A stretch of 13,065 bases of DNA from an uncultured Ruminococcus sp. (GTDB lineage: Bacteria; Bacillota; Clostridia; Oscillospirales; CAG-272): contig CACZOH010000167.1 of the NCBI GenBank assembly GCA_902782785.1, positions 1 through 13,065 of the forward strand, in the 5' to 3' direction. The translations under genes and the position numbers were made by a program. Positions within the stretch are counted from its first letter, which is position 1. Every line of letters begins with the position of its first letter. The notes beneath the pieces are model-generated. The model was given only the letters and a program-made list of their open reading frames with translations, was not told where the DNA came from and searched no databases. Shown here one piece after another: positions 1 to 6,926 of the stretch.

Positions 1-6
1 ACAATT

Positions 7-636
7 TTATTTTGTACCGAACAGTCTGTCGCCCGCGTCGCCGAGACCGGGAACGATATACGCATGCTCGTTCAGATGATCGTCGACCGCGGCTAAGTAA
101 ATGTCAACGTCCGGATGGCGTCTTTTGACTTCCGCTATGCCCTCGGGCGCGCCGACAAGGCACATGAGCCTTATATTGTGAACGCCTCTCGCCTTGAGCA
201 TATCTATCGCGTCGGAGGCGGATCCGCCGGTCGCGAGCATCGGGTCGCAGACTATCGTTATTCTATCCTCTATATCGGACGGGAGTTTGCAGTAGTATTC
301 AACGGGTTTGTGCGTGTTCGGGTCTCTGTAAAGACCTATATGTCCCACCTTTGCGACGGGAACGAGGGATAAGAGACCGTCGACCATGCCGAGACCGGCG
401 CGGAGTATCGGGATTATGGCGAGCTTTTTGCCCGCTATCATCTTTGCGGTGCAGGACGCGACCGGCGTCGTTATATGCACGTCCTCGAGCGGAAGATCGC
501 GCGTGAGCTCGTAGCCCATAAGCATCGCTATCTCGTCAAGCAGCTCGCGGAATTCCTTTGAACCCGTTTCTTTCATACGCATAATGGAAAGCTTGTGCTG
601 TACAAGCGGATGGTCTATTACGTGAAGTGTACTCAT
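7..636 (-). CDS. upp: Uracil phosphoribosyltransferase
   Basis: Cytoplasmic pyrimidine-salvage enzyme that joins uracil to PRPP to give UMP and pyrophosphate. The 209-residue product has the usual UPRT length and the family's features: N-terminal VIDHPLVQHKLS, the segment ILRAGLGMVDG (residues 78-87), the PRPP loop DPMLATGGSA (131-140) and the C-terminal uracil-site segment PGLGDAGDRLFGTK. I chose the ATG at 636 because AGGAGA lies 7 nt upstream and because a longer in-frame start at 669 would fall inside the predicted -10 box. The gene stands alone, divergent from ygiQ, with its own promoter at 668-696. Its downstream terminator is outside the window. Family assignment is very secure. Confidence 0.97.
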   Translation of the reverse strand: MSTLHVIDHPLVQHKLSIMRMKETGSKEFRELLDEIAMLMGYELTRDLPLEDVHITTPVASCTAKMIAGKKLAIIPILRAGLGMVDGLLSLVPVAKVGHIGLYRDPNTHKPVEYYCKLPSDIEDRITIVCDPMLATGGSASDAIDMLKARGVHNIRLMCLVGAPEGIAEVKRRHPDVDIYLAAVDDHLNEHAYIVPGLGDAGDRLFGTK

Positions 637-643
637 AGTAAAA

Positions 644-649
644 TCTCCT
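644..649 (-). promoter_or_regulatory. Ribosome binding site deciding the upp start
   Basis: AGGAGA on the minus strand with a 7-nt spacer to the ATG at 636. It settles the choice of start over the in-frame ATG at 669, which has no such site. Confidence 0.8.
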
Positions 650-667
650 GTCGTTTTTTTCTTTACC

Positions 668-696
668 ATTCTACACTATATTTTGATATTTTTCAA
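668..696 (-). promoter_or_regulatory. Promoter of upp
   Basis: Read on the minus strand, TTGAAA (696-691) and TAGAAT (673-668) are separated by exactly 17 bp; each differs from the sigma-A consensus at one base. Transcription would start near 661, giving a leader of about 25 nt before the ATG at 636. The T-rich DNA just upstream could act as an UP element. Inferred from sequence only. Confidence 0.75.
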
Positions 697-746
697 GGGT
701 TTGATACAATTTTTTGTAAGAAAAAATGTAAATTTTGGATTATTTA

Positions 747-775
747 TTGACATACGGGCAAAAACAAAGTATTAT
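747..775 (+). promoter_or_regulatory. Promoter of ygiQ
   Basis: A perfect TTGACA (747-752), a 17-bp spacer and TATTAT (770-775, one mismatch to TATAAT). Expected start is near 782, leaving a short leader to the ATG at 808. It points away from the upp promoter; the two -35 boxes are about 50 bp apart. Confidence 0.8.
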
Positions 776-794
776 ATATACGATAACTTGCGTA

Positions 795-801
795 AGAGGT
801 G
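795..801 (+). promoter_or_regulatory. Ribosome binding site deciding the ygiQ start
   Basis: AGAGGTG matches the anti-Shine-Dalgarno complement GGAGGTG with one difference. The in-frame GTG at 799-801 is part of this element, so initiation at ATG 808 is far more likely. Confidence 0.7.
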
Positions 802-807
802 AAAAAA

Positions 808-2613
808 ATGCCGTTTTTGCCGATAAACCGCGCCGAAGCGGGCGGCGACGTTGATTTTGTATATGTTTGCGGAGACGCGTACGTCGATCATCCGTCGTTC
901 GGAGCTGCAATAATCTCGCGCGTGCTCGAGGCGGACGGCTTTTCCGTCGGAATGCTTTGCCAGCCCGATTATCACAGCTGCGACGATTTCAAAAAATTCG
1001 GGCGTCCGCGCCTCGGCTTTCTCGTAAGCGCGGGAAATATAGACTCCATGGTCGCGCACTATACGGCGGCGAAAAAGAAAAGGAATTTTGATTATTATTC
1101 CCCGGGCGGCAAAACGGGCTTCCGTCCCGACCGCGCCCTGATCGTCTACTGCAACAGGATAAGAGAGGCTTACGGCGACGTACCGATAGTGCTGGGCGGG
1201 CTTGAGGCGTCGCTCCGCCGCTTTGCGCATTACGACTACTGGGACGGTAAGGTGAGAGCCTCCGTCCTCGTCGACAGCGGCGCCGATATACTGACGTACG
1301 GAATGGGCGAAAACATAATCCGCCGCGTGGCGCATCTGCTCTCAAAGGGCGTGCCGGTAAAGAAGATACACGACGTGCGCGGTACGGCGTACCTGACCTC
1401 ACGCGGGGACAAAATAAGGTTTGACGTCGTTGAGGGGTATGAATTTGAAGACCTTCGCCGCGACAAAAGGCTGTACGCGAAAGCGTACGGAGAGCAGTAC
1501 GCGGAATGCGACCACATAAACGGGCGCGCGGTGACGGAATATTACGGCAAGCGAATGCTTGTGGTAAATCCTCCGATGATGCCGCTTACGAGAGAAGAGC
1601 TTGACAAGGTCTACGCTCTGCCGTATATGCGCGCGTATCATCCCGTATATGAAAAGCAGGGCGGGATCCCGGCGCTTGACGAGATAAAATTTTCGATAAC
1701 CCACGTAAGAGGCTGCTTCGGCGGATGCAATTTCTGCGCACTCGCGTTTCATCAGGGGCGTTCCGTAGTCTCGCGCAGCATCGGATCCGTCGTGGCGGAA
1801 GCGGAGCTTCTGACGAAGCTCCCCGGCTTCAAGGGCTACATACACGACGTGGGCGGTCCCACGGCTAATTTCCGATATCCGAGCTGTGAAAAACAGCTCA
1901 CGGACGGCGTCTGCAAGTACAGGAAATGTCTTTGCCCCACGCCGTGCAAAAACCTTATCGCCGATCAGTCGGAATACGTGGAGCTGCTGAAACAGGTCGA
2001 GGCCGTAAAGGGCGTCAAAAAGGTCTTCATCCGCTCGGGCATACGGTTTGACTATATGCTGGCTGACAAGAGCGACGAATTTTTCAGAAAGCTCGTCTCC
2101 GATCACGTATCGGGACAGCTCAAGGTCGCGCCGGAGCATTGCTCGCCAAACGTGCTCAAATATATGGGCAAGCCCGATATTTCCGTTTTCAACAAGTTCT
2201 GCGACAAATATTTCGGGTACTGCAAAAAGCTCGGAAAGGATCAGTACATAGTCCCGTATCTTATGTCGAGCCACCCGGGAAGCACGCTGAACGACGCCGT
2301 CGAGCTTGCGCTGTACCTGAAAAAGACGCACTGCACGCCGGAGCAGGTTCAGGATTTCTACCCCACGCCCGGCACCGCGTCAACCGTCATGTTTTACACC
2401 GGGTTAGACCCGTTCACGATGAAAAAGGTCTACGTCGCCGACACGCCGGAGGAGAAGCGGATGCAGAGGGCGCTGTTGCAGTTCAACCGTCCGCAGAACC
2501 ACGCCGAGGTGCGCCGTGCGCTTATAAAATGCGGCAGGGCTGACCTTATAGGGAACGGACCCGATTGCCTCGTCCCGCACGAATCAAGGAAAACCGACGG
2601 CAGGAAAAGATAA
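808..2613 (+). CDS. ygiQ: YgiQ family radical SAM protein
   Basis: Cytoplasmic radical SAM protein of the widespread YgiQ (UPF0313) family, whose reaction is not established. The 601-residue product is full length for the family. The N-terminal part carries a B12-binding-like fold region (DAYVDHPSFG, then IVLGGLEASLRRFAHYDYW near 127-145). The radical SAM cluster motif is CFGGCNFC (C303, C307, C310), the CxxxCxxC that ligates the 4Fe-4S cluster. A second cysteine group follows (C360, C369, C374, C376, C380), as is typical of the family. The C-terminal region includes QDFYPTPGTASTVMFYTG. The ATG at 808 is preferred: AGAGG (795-799) sits 8 nt upstream, whereas an in-frame GTG at 799 overlaps this site. 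It is a single-gene unit between its own promoter and the terminator at 2665-2697. Confidence 0.95.
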   Translation: MPFLPINRAEAGGDVDFVYVCGDAYVDHPSFGAAIISRVLEADGFSVGMLCQPDYHSCDDFKKFGRPRLGFLVSAGNIDSMVAHYTAAKKKRNFDYYSPGGKTGFRPDRALIVYCNRIREAYGDVPIVLGGLEASLRRFAHYDYWDGKVRASVLVDSGADILTYGMGENIIRRVAHLLSKGVPVKKIHDVRGTAYLTSRGDKIRFDVVEGYEFEDLRRDKRLYAKAYGEQYAECDHINGRAVTEYYGKRMLVVNPPMMPLTREELDKVYALPYMRAYHPVYEKQGGIPALDEIKFSITHVRGCFGGCNFCALAFHQGRSVVSRSIGSVVAEAELLTKLPGFKGYIHDVGGPTANFRYPSCEKQLTDGVCKYRKCLCPTPCKNLIADQSEYVELLKQVEAVKGVKKVFIRSGIRFDYMLADKSDEFFRKLVSDHVSGQLKVAPEHCSPNVLKYMGKPDISVFNKFCDKYFGYCKKLGKDQYIVPYLMSSHPGSTLNDAVELALYLKKTHCTPEQVQDFYPTPGTASTVMFYTGLDPFTMKKVYVADTPEEKRMQRALLQFNRPQNHAEVRRALIKCGRADLIGNGPDCLVPHESRKTDGRKR

Positions 2614-2664
2614 CCCCCCCGTCGTCTGACTGCGCCGGCTCTCTCAGAGAACCTTTCAAAAAAC

Positions 2665-2697
2665 AAGGATCCCCGCGTCAAAAGCGCCGGGATCCTT
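2665..2697. terminator. Bidirectional terminator between ygiQ and the hydrolase gene
   Basis: A 9-bp perfect stem, AAGGATCCC (2665-2673) with GGGATCCTT (2689-2697), extended inside by GCG/CGC after a C-C mismatch, with loop TCAAAAG. T-rich DNA follows on both sides: TTTAT plus a later run of seven T on the plus strand, and TTGTTTTTT on the minus strand. It fits the convergent arrangement and should stop both transcripts. Confidence 0.85.
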
Positions 2698-2718
2698 TAT
2701 CATGCGATTTTTTTCGGA

Positions 2719-3528
2719 TCACTTTTCCAGATACTTCATCCATTTTATCGAAAGCGGTATCCATTCCGCAACGTCGGGATTTACCATATCGGGTATGCCG
2801 ACAGACGTCTCCTCATCGGCGAGCGCAAGTCCGTGCGGTCCGTGCGGCCAGATATGAAGCTCGAATTTTATGCCCTTTGCCGCCAGCTTGTCCGCAAAGC
2901 GGATCGAGTTCACCACCGGCACGGCGTTGTCGTCGGACGTAGCCCAGATGAACGCGGGCGACGACTGTTCCCCGGCGTGAAGTTCGACGGAGTATCTTAA
3001 AAAGTCCTCCTCCGTCGGGTCGGGCTTGCCTATGATATTCATAAAGCTCGGTCTGTGAGAGCCCTCGACCGCGGACAGCACGGCGTACGACAAAACGGTG
3101 CCGTCCGGCTTGTTTATGCCGTACGGGAAATCGTCGCCGAGCTTTTCAAGCAGCCACGGCGCGCCCCAGAACGTGCCAAGAGAGCCGCAGAGATGTCCGC
3201 CCGCGGAAAAGCCGACGGCGAAAACTCTTTTTATATTGAATTCTTTTGCGTGCTCGCGTATGTATTTCATTGCAAACGACGCCTCGATCAGCGGCATGAA
3301 GCCGCCTGCGTATTCACCGCAGGAATAGCGCAGGCAAAACGCGTTCATCCCCGCGCCCAGATACTTTTTGACTATCGGCTCCGCTTCTCTGTCACAGCAC
3401 ATACCGTAAGCGCCGCCCGGCAGAACGAGCATCGCGTCGCGCACGACGTTCGGCATCTCCGGCGACTCGTCGCAGATATAGCAGGTCAGTCTTCCGCGCT
3501 CACAAATTTTAACGTCAAAAACTCTCAT
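2719..3528 (-). CDS. Alpha/beta hydrolase (esterase/acetylxylan esterase-like)
   Basis: Predicted cytoplasmic serine hydrolase of 269 residues, with no signal peptide or membrane segment. The fold's landmarks are present in order: the oxyanion-hole motif GGAYG (38-42), the nucleophile elbow GFSAGG (106-111, Ser108), an acidic residue in ATSDDNAVP (D199/D200) and the catalytic His in GPHGLAL (H232). This layout is that of the BD-FAE/Aes-type esterase group, which includes many small acyl and acetyl esterases; the natural substrate cannot be read from sequence. The start has TCTCCT on the plus strand (AGGAGA on the coding strand) 6 nt upstream. It is the last gene of an operon, only 13 nt after the HAD phosphatase gene, and ends before the bidirectional terminator. 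Whether it acts in the same pathway as the kinase and phosphatase is unknown. Confidence 0.88.
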   Translation of the reverse strand: MRVFDVKICERGRLTCYICDESPEMPNVVRDAMLVLPGGAYGMCCDREAEPIVKKYLGAGMNAFCLRYSCGEYAGGFMPLIEASFAMKYIREHAKEFNIKRVFAVGFSAGGHLCGSLGTFWGAPWLLEKLGDDFPYGINKPDGTVLSYAVLSAVEGSHRPSFMNIIGKPDPTEEDFLRYSVELHAGEQSSPAFIWATSDDNAVPVVNSIRFADKLAAKGIKFELHIWPHGPHGLALADEETSVGIPDMVNPDVAEWIPLSIKWMKYLEK

Positions 3529-3541
3529 AACTGTTCTCCTT

Positions 3542-4312
3542 TTATATTAAATCGTTTATGGAATTCAAAATTATATCGGGCGTCTGCTGCGGGGACAGCC
3601 CCTCAAGGTCTTGTAATTTCGTCTCGCCCGACAGCACGAGCACCGCCGTCATACCGGAATTTTTGCCGAGGGCTATATCGGTATAAAGCCTGTCGCCGAA
3701 GATGCAGGCGTCAGAAGCTTCACAGCCGGTGTATGAAAGTATCATCTTTGCCGTGTCGGCGTAGGGTTTTCCGAAAAAGCGCGGTTTTACGCCGGTTGAC
3801 GCGGTTATCGCCGCGGCTATCGCGCCGCTGTCGGGTATGAATCCGTCCTCCGTCGGGCAGTTGAAATCGGGGTGCGTGCAGAGGTATTCCGCGCCGCCGC
3901 GTATAAGCGTGCACGCCCTCTCAAGCTTTTTGTACGTCAGCTCCGTATCGAAGCTCGACACGACTATATCCGCGTCGTCGGACAAAACGATGCCCGCGTC
4001 GGCAAAGCTCTTCTGCAGCAGCTCTGTGCCGAGCAGATAAACGGTCTTCCCCGCCCTTTTTTCGTGTAAAAACCGTATAGTCACGTCGCCCGAGGTCAAA
4101 ATCTCATCCTCGCGCGGCTCAAAGCCCATGCGCGTGAGGCGGTTTATGTAAAACGACGGGCTTTTTGAGGCGTTGTTCGTAAAGAACAGGACGCGCCGCC
4201 CTTCCGCTCTTAACCTTTTTATATATTCGACGGCAAACGGAAAAACGTTTTCACCTAAATACACGGTGCCGTCCATATCGAAAACGTACAGCTTTTTGTC
4301 TATCTTCATCAT
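3542..4312 (-). CDS. HAD-IIA family phosphatase (NagD/4-nitrophenylphosphatase type)
   Basis: Cytoplasmic phosphohydrolase of the haloacid dehalogenase superfamily, 256 residues. All four motifs are visible: motif I FDMDGT (D12 nucleophile, D14), motif II FFTNNAS (T45), motif III lysine in FGKPYADT (K182), and motif IV FGDRLYTDIALG (D207, D212), with the cap domain between motifs II and III characteristic of subclass IIA. Members dephosphorylate sugar phosphates, nucleotides or phosphoglycolate; the substrate here is not determined. The ATG at 4312 overlaps the kinase stop codon as ATGA, with a second ATG right after it at 4309, so translation is probably coupled to the kinase. The coupling hints at a phosphate ester linked to pantothenate or CoA metabolism, which is inference only. 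Confidence 0.92.
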   Translation of the reverse strand: MMKIDKKLYVFDMDGTVYLGENVFPFAVEYIKRLRAEGRRVLFFTNNASKSPSFYINRLTRMGFEPREDEILTSGDVTIRFLHEKRAGKTVYLLGTELLQKSFADAGIVLSDDADIVVSSFDTELTYKKLERACTLIRGGAEYLCTHPDFNCPTEDGFIPDSGAIAAAITASTGVKPRFFGKPYADTAKMILSYTGCEASDACIFGDRLYTDIALGKNSGMTAVLVLSGETKLQDLEGLSPQQTPDIILNSINDLI

Positions 4313-5145
4313 TGCATAAACGCGAGCAGAGCCGCGCCGATCACCGTCGCGTACTGCGAATTCTCCGGGATTATGTAGTTTTCCGAGAATATGCCCTTCA
4401 ATTCTCTGAATTTCGGTCCGCACTGCGGGATCGTCGTGAGATTTCCCGTCAGGACTATATCGGAGGTGCCGCAGGAACGCGCGGCAAAACGCGCTATCAT
4501 CGCCGCCGTCTCAAACACCATGTTGAGCAGGCCCGCCGCAAGGTCGCCGCGCGTGGCAAGATCGTCCACCTTGCCGAAGTTTGCGGCGGTGAGATTTGCG
4601 GGAAGGCCGAAATCCTTATCCGTCATTTCCTTTATCTGAAGATCCACGCGCCCGACGTCGCCGCTCTGTGCAAGCTCAACGATCGAATCGATGCTGGAAA
4701 CGCCGCCGAGCAGTTTTTTTGACAGTCCCATAACGGTGCCGCCGCCGACGCCCGTGCCGCCAAGATACTCAAAGGAGTACTTGCCGTTCGTGTAGTCGCC
4801 GTACGTTATCGACGTGCCCGTTCCCATACTCACTATCACGGCGCGGCGCAGCTTTGACAGATAAAGACCTCCCAGGCCCACGCATTCAAACTCCTTAACG
4901 TGCTCGCAGGGCAGTCCGTATATCGCGTTTTTCATCATCGTGGAGCCGACGCCCGTTATCATCACCTTTTCTATATCGGATATGCCGAGTCCGTTTTCAT
5001 TGGTGAATTTGCCGAAAGCGCCGTATACGCTCGTCACCGGGTCCGTGGCTCTGACGAGCATCGGACGGATAAGCTCTTTCTTTTCGTCAAAGCCGACTAT
5101 TTTCGTAGTGCTTCCGCCTACGTCTATTCCTATAATAACTCTCAA
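4309..5145 (-). CDS. coaW: Type II pantothenate kinase
   Basis: Cytoplasmic kinase that phosphorylates pantothenate with ATP, the first step of coenzyme A synthesis. The 278-residue protein is of the ASKHA fold and matches the type II (CoaW/Fumble) family: phosphate-1 loop GIDVGGSTTKIVGF (6-19), EF segment around E85 likely to hold the catalytic glutamate, MGTGTSITYG (107-116), GGTGVGGGTVMGLSKKLLG (129-147), LPANLTAANFGKV (181-193), and the adenosine-loop region VLTGNLTT (231-238). The start is a TTG at 5145: the reading frame is closed by TGA at 5160-5158, no in-frame ATG lies before it, and AAAGGGA ends 6 nt upstream. It is the first gene of a three-gene operon served by the promoter at 5184-5212. 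BadF/BcrAD-type ATPases are related in fold, but those cluster-binding cysteines are absent. Confidence 0.9.
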   Translation of the reverse strand: MRVIIGIDVGGSTTKIVGFDEKKELIRPMLVRATDPVTSVYGAFGKFTNENGLGISDIEKVMITGVGSTMMKNAIYGLPCEHVKEFECVGLGGLYLSKLRRAVIVSMGTGTSITYGDYTNGKYSFEYLGGTGVGGGTVMGLSKKLLGGVSSIDSIVELAQSGDVGRVDLQIKEMTDKDFGLPANLTAANFGKVDDLATRGDLAAGLLNMVFETAAMIARFAARSCGTSDIVLTGNLTTIPQCGPKFRELKGIFSENYIIPENSQYATVIGAALLAFMQ

Positions 5146-5151
5146 TTCATT

Positions 5152-5158
5152 TCCCTTT
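5152..5158 (-). promoter_or_regulatory. Ribosome binding site for the TTG start of coaW
   Basis: Minus-strand AAAGGGA with a 6-nt spacer to TTG at 5145. An ATG at 5150 is out of frame and hits a stop after two codons, so the TTG is the only sensible start. Confidence 0.7.
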
Positions 5159-5183
5159 CAGCTATGCCGTTATTTTCCTTAAT

Positions 5184-5212
5184 ATATTATCATATAAGCG
5201 CGCGTTTGTCAA
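5184..5212 (-). promoter_or_regulatory. Promoter of the coaW-HAD-hydrolase operon
   Basis: On the minus strand a perfect TTGACA (5212-5207) is followed after 17 bp by TAATAT (5189-5184); an overlapping GATAAT (5191-5186) would give a 15-bp spacer. Transcription should start near 5177, about 30 nt before the TTG start codon. Confidence 0.65.
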
Positions 5213-5221
5213 GTGGATTAT

Positions 5222-5272
5222 GCGGCGCCGCGTCATAATAATTTCGCGCCAACTCGGAAAAACGCGGCGCCG
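5222..5272. repeat. Pair of GCGGCGCCG repeats in the divergent intergenic region
   Basis: GCGGCGCCG occurs at 5222-5230 and again at 5264-5272, exactly 42 bp apart, about four helical turns. Each copy contains the palindrome CGGCGCCG. Because of that symmetry the two copies can also pair: 5223-5232 is the exact reverse complement of 5263-5272, a 10-bp GC stem around a 30-nt loop. The region lies behind both divergent promoters. Its role is unknown. Confidence 0.5.
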
Positions 5273-5295
5273 GCGCGGAAAACGGCCGGTTTTTT
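5270..5295 (+). terminator. Terminator-like hairpin with no clear gene upstream
   Basis: CCGGC (5270-5274) pairs with GCCGG (5285-5289) around a 10-nt loop, followed by six T. The stem is short, and no plus-strand gene lies before it in this intergenic region, so it may be chance, insulation of the next promoter, or the end of an unseen small RNA. Confidence 0.3.
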
Positions 5296-5362
5296 GAGTT
5301 TTTTCAATTATTAAAAATATGTTAATTTTTCCGTCCGAAAAAGTCAACCGGATTTTTTAATC

Positions 5363-5391
5363 TTGACAAAACGTGCGTATATGTGTATAAT
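5363..5391 (+). promoter_or_regulatory. Perfect consensus promoter of the surface protein gene
   Basis: TTGACA (5363-5368), a 17-bp spacer and TATAAT (5386-5391) match the sigma-A consensus at all twelve positions. The DNA before it is A/T-rich and may act as an UP element. Transcription would start near 5398, giving a leader of about 40 nt. Strong, possibly constitutive expression is expected. Confidence 0.85.
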
Positions 5392-5417
5392 GAATTTGAT
5401 TTTAAAATACGCTGAAC

Positions 5418-5424
5418 AAGGAGG
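5418..5424 (+). promoter_or_regulatory. Ribosome binding site of the surface protein gene
   Basis: AAGGAGG is ideal in sequence, but it is only 3 nt from the in-frame TTG at 5428 and 12 nt from the ATG at 5437. Neither distance is optimal; the ATG is preferred because the product then begins with a standard signal peptide (MIKKL). Confidence 0.6.
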
Positions 5425-5436
5425 CGTTTGAACTAT

Positions 5437-6780
5437 ATGATAAAAAAGCTTATTTCGGCCGCGGTGGCTGTCTTACTGCTTCTGCCGTGTATGACCGTGT
5501 TCTCGTCCGCTGCCGACAAACTGCCGTTTGATCTCGTCCCGCCGGCGTACGTCTCGGCTAAATGGATGGAAGAAAACGATTCGCCGACGACGACGAAACT
5601 GACTTTCAGTCTGAGCAACGATATGACGACGTTTTTCAAAAATCTGGAAGAAGCGAACCTGAACGGGACCGCGGATCAGTTTATGGCAAACATCGGCTGC
5701 ACCGATTTCTGGATGAACGTTCAGATCGACTGGGCGGTCGACGACGTGGCTGACAGCGTTTCCGGCTGGCATCACACAAAATACTGGGACGGCGACGAAT
5801 ATTTCGGTCTCGGTAAAGACAGCGAGGGCAACGCGCGCTGCAGCGATTGGGACGTTGTCGACTGCGGTCTGAACAACGCGACGGAAACAGTTCAGGACAT
5901 CTGGGTGACCCGCGGCGTACCGAACGACGACCGCTGGAACGGCAATCCCGAAACGCACACACCCGGCTTAAAGGATCAGTTGAGACCGGAGCAGTACACT
6001 TATGATACCGAAAACGAAGAGCTGCGCATAGACTACACGAAGCATACCGTGTATTTCCGCGCGCGCTTTGTCGCTACCGTCAGAAACGACGGCGTCCCGG
6101 ACAAGTGGTATTTCTCCGAATGGTCGAACATCGCGAGTGTCGGAAAGGACTCCGAAAAATTCGAGCCCCTGACAAAGACGGACCTTAAGGCTCCCGTTAT
6201 CACAAGTCTGCGTATGACGGATAAGGAGTTCAACGATAATCCGGTCGTAGCGTTTACGCTCACCGTTCCCGAAGAGCTGGCTGAGAACGCCACTAAGGTC
6301 GAGGCATACGGCGGCTCGATAACGATCGAGGTATGGGCGCGCGTCAAAGGCGACAAGGAGTTTACACAGCTTCAGGGCGACTGGATAATAAAAGCCGGGG
6401 AAATGGAATCAGACCTGTTCAACCTTGCAAACGAATCGAGGCCAAACGTTCCGAAGGACTCTGTCATAGAGCTGCGCTGCCGTTACAGATACGATCATCC
6501 TGCATATTTTGACGGAGATATGTATTCCGACTGGTCGAAGATCATTTCCTTCGGCACGGACGATATAAACTACGGTCCCGGTCAGCTCGATACGTCAACG
6601 ACTCCGGCGGATAACAGCCAGAGCGGCGAAAAGGACAAATGCCCGATATGCCATTTCTGCCCGCAGCCTCTCGGTCTCTGCATCTTTATATGGCTTCTTA
6701 TCTTACTCGCCGTAATAATCATCATAGTGATCATCATAGTGGTATCAAAGAAGAAAAAGAAAAAAGACGAGAATAAATAA
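5437..6780 (+). CDS. Secreted membrane-anchored protein with two related extracellular modules; function unknown
   Basis: I do not recognise the family. The 447-residue product has an N-terminal signal peptide (MIKKL, hydrophobic core about 6-18, likely cleavage after SSAA near 26), a large acidic, Trp- and Tyr-rich exterior, a Ser/Thr/Pro-type linker (380-399), the cysteine motif CPICHFCPQPLGLC (402-415), a very hydrophobic helix (416-436) and a lysine-rich tail (437-447). This means an exported protein held by its C-terminal helix, tail in the cytoplasm; no LPXTG motif is seen. Two modules seem related: about 31-238 and 249-375 both open with a DL-x-x-P segment and close with a matching strand (YFSEWSNIASVG and YSDWSKIISFG), suggesting fibronectin-III-like beta-sandwiches, the first with an insertion. 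The gene has its own promoter and terminator. A role in surface binding is a guess. Confidence 0.8.
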   Translation: MIKKLISAAVAVLLLLPCMTVFSSAADKLPFDLVPPAYVSAKWMEENDSPTTTKLTFSLSNDMTTFFKNLEEANLNGTADQFMANIGCTDFWMNVQIDWAVDDVADSVSGWHHTKYWDGDEYFGLGKDSEGNARCSDWDVVDCGLNNATETVQDIWVTRGVPNDDRWNGNPETHTPGLKDQLRPEQYTYDTENEELRIDYTKHTVYFRARFVATVRNDGVPDKWYFSEWSNIASVGKDSEKFEPLTKTDLKAPVITSLRMTDKEFNDNPVVAFTLTVPEELAENATKVEAYGGSITIEVWARVKGDKEFTQLQGDWIIKAGEMESDLFNLANESRPNVPKDSVIELRCRYRYDHPAYFDGDMYSDWSKIISFGTDDINYGPGQLDTSTTPADNSQSGEKDKCPICHFCPQPLGLCIFIWLLILLAVIIIIVIIIVVSKKKKKKDENK

Positions 6781-6796
6781 GATATAACTTCACGGT

Positions 6797-6832
6797 ACGG
6801 TCACGGCGTTATCGCCGCGACCGTTTTTTTTT
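6797..6832 (+). terminator. Strong terminator after the surface protein gene
   Basis: ACGGTC-a-CGGCG (6797-6808), loop TTAT, then CGCCG-c-GACCGT (6813-6824), an 11-bp stem with one mismatch, running into nine T (6824-6832). It lies 16 nt after the stop codon and isolates this gene from the regulator operon. Confidence 0.92.
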
Positions 6833-6884
6833 GCCGCCGTTTGCGTCCGAAAACTCTTTTTCGGCAGCTTTTCAGGCGTATTTG

Positions 6885-6900
6885 TGTTTCATTTGATACA
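6885..6900. promoter_or_regulatory. Putative Crp/Fnr-type operator, upstream copy
   Basis: TGTTTCATTTGATACA is a near-perfect dyad (half-sites TGTTTCA and TGTATCA match at 6 of 7). It has the 16-bp size and outer TGT...ACA of E. coli Crp sites, with a different interior. Its centre is about 70 bp before the predicted transcription start, an activator-type position. Its reverse complement matches the site at 6971-6986 at 15 of 16 positions. Confidence 0.55.
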
Positions 6901-6926
6901 TATTTTTTAATTTTCATTGTTTCCTA

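Noticed and set aside
683..708. Fnr-box-like TTGATATTTTTCAA and a TTTGATACA half-site at the upp promoter
   Set aside because: TTTGATACA matches one half of the sites near the Crp/Fnr gene, but the other half is absent; the Fnr-like dyad overlaps an AT-rich -35 region where such matches arise by chance.
1399..2331. A 310-codon open frame antisense to ygiQ
   Set aside because: The opposite strand encodes the conserved radical SAM domain; the antisense product has no family features and is explained by codon composition.
4309..5145. Assignment of the kinase as a BadF/BcrAD-type activator ATPase
   Set aside because: The ASKHA loops would fit, but the iron-sulfur cluster cysteines are missing and the LPANLTAANFGKV segment fits type II pantothenate kinase.
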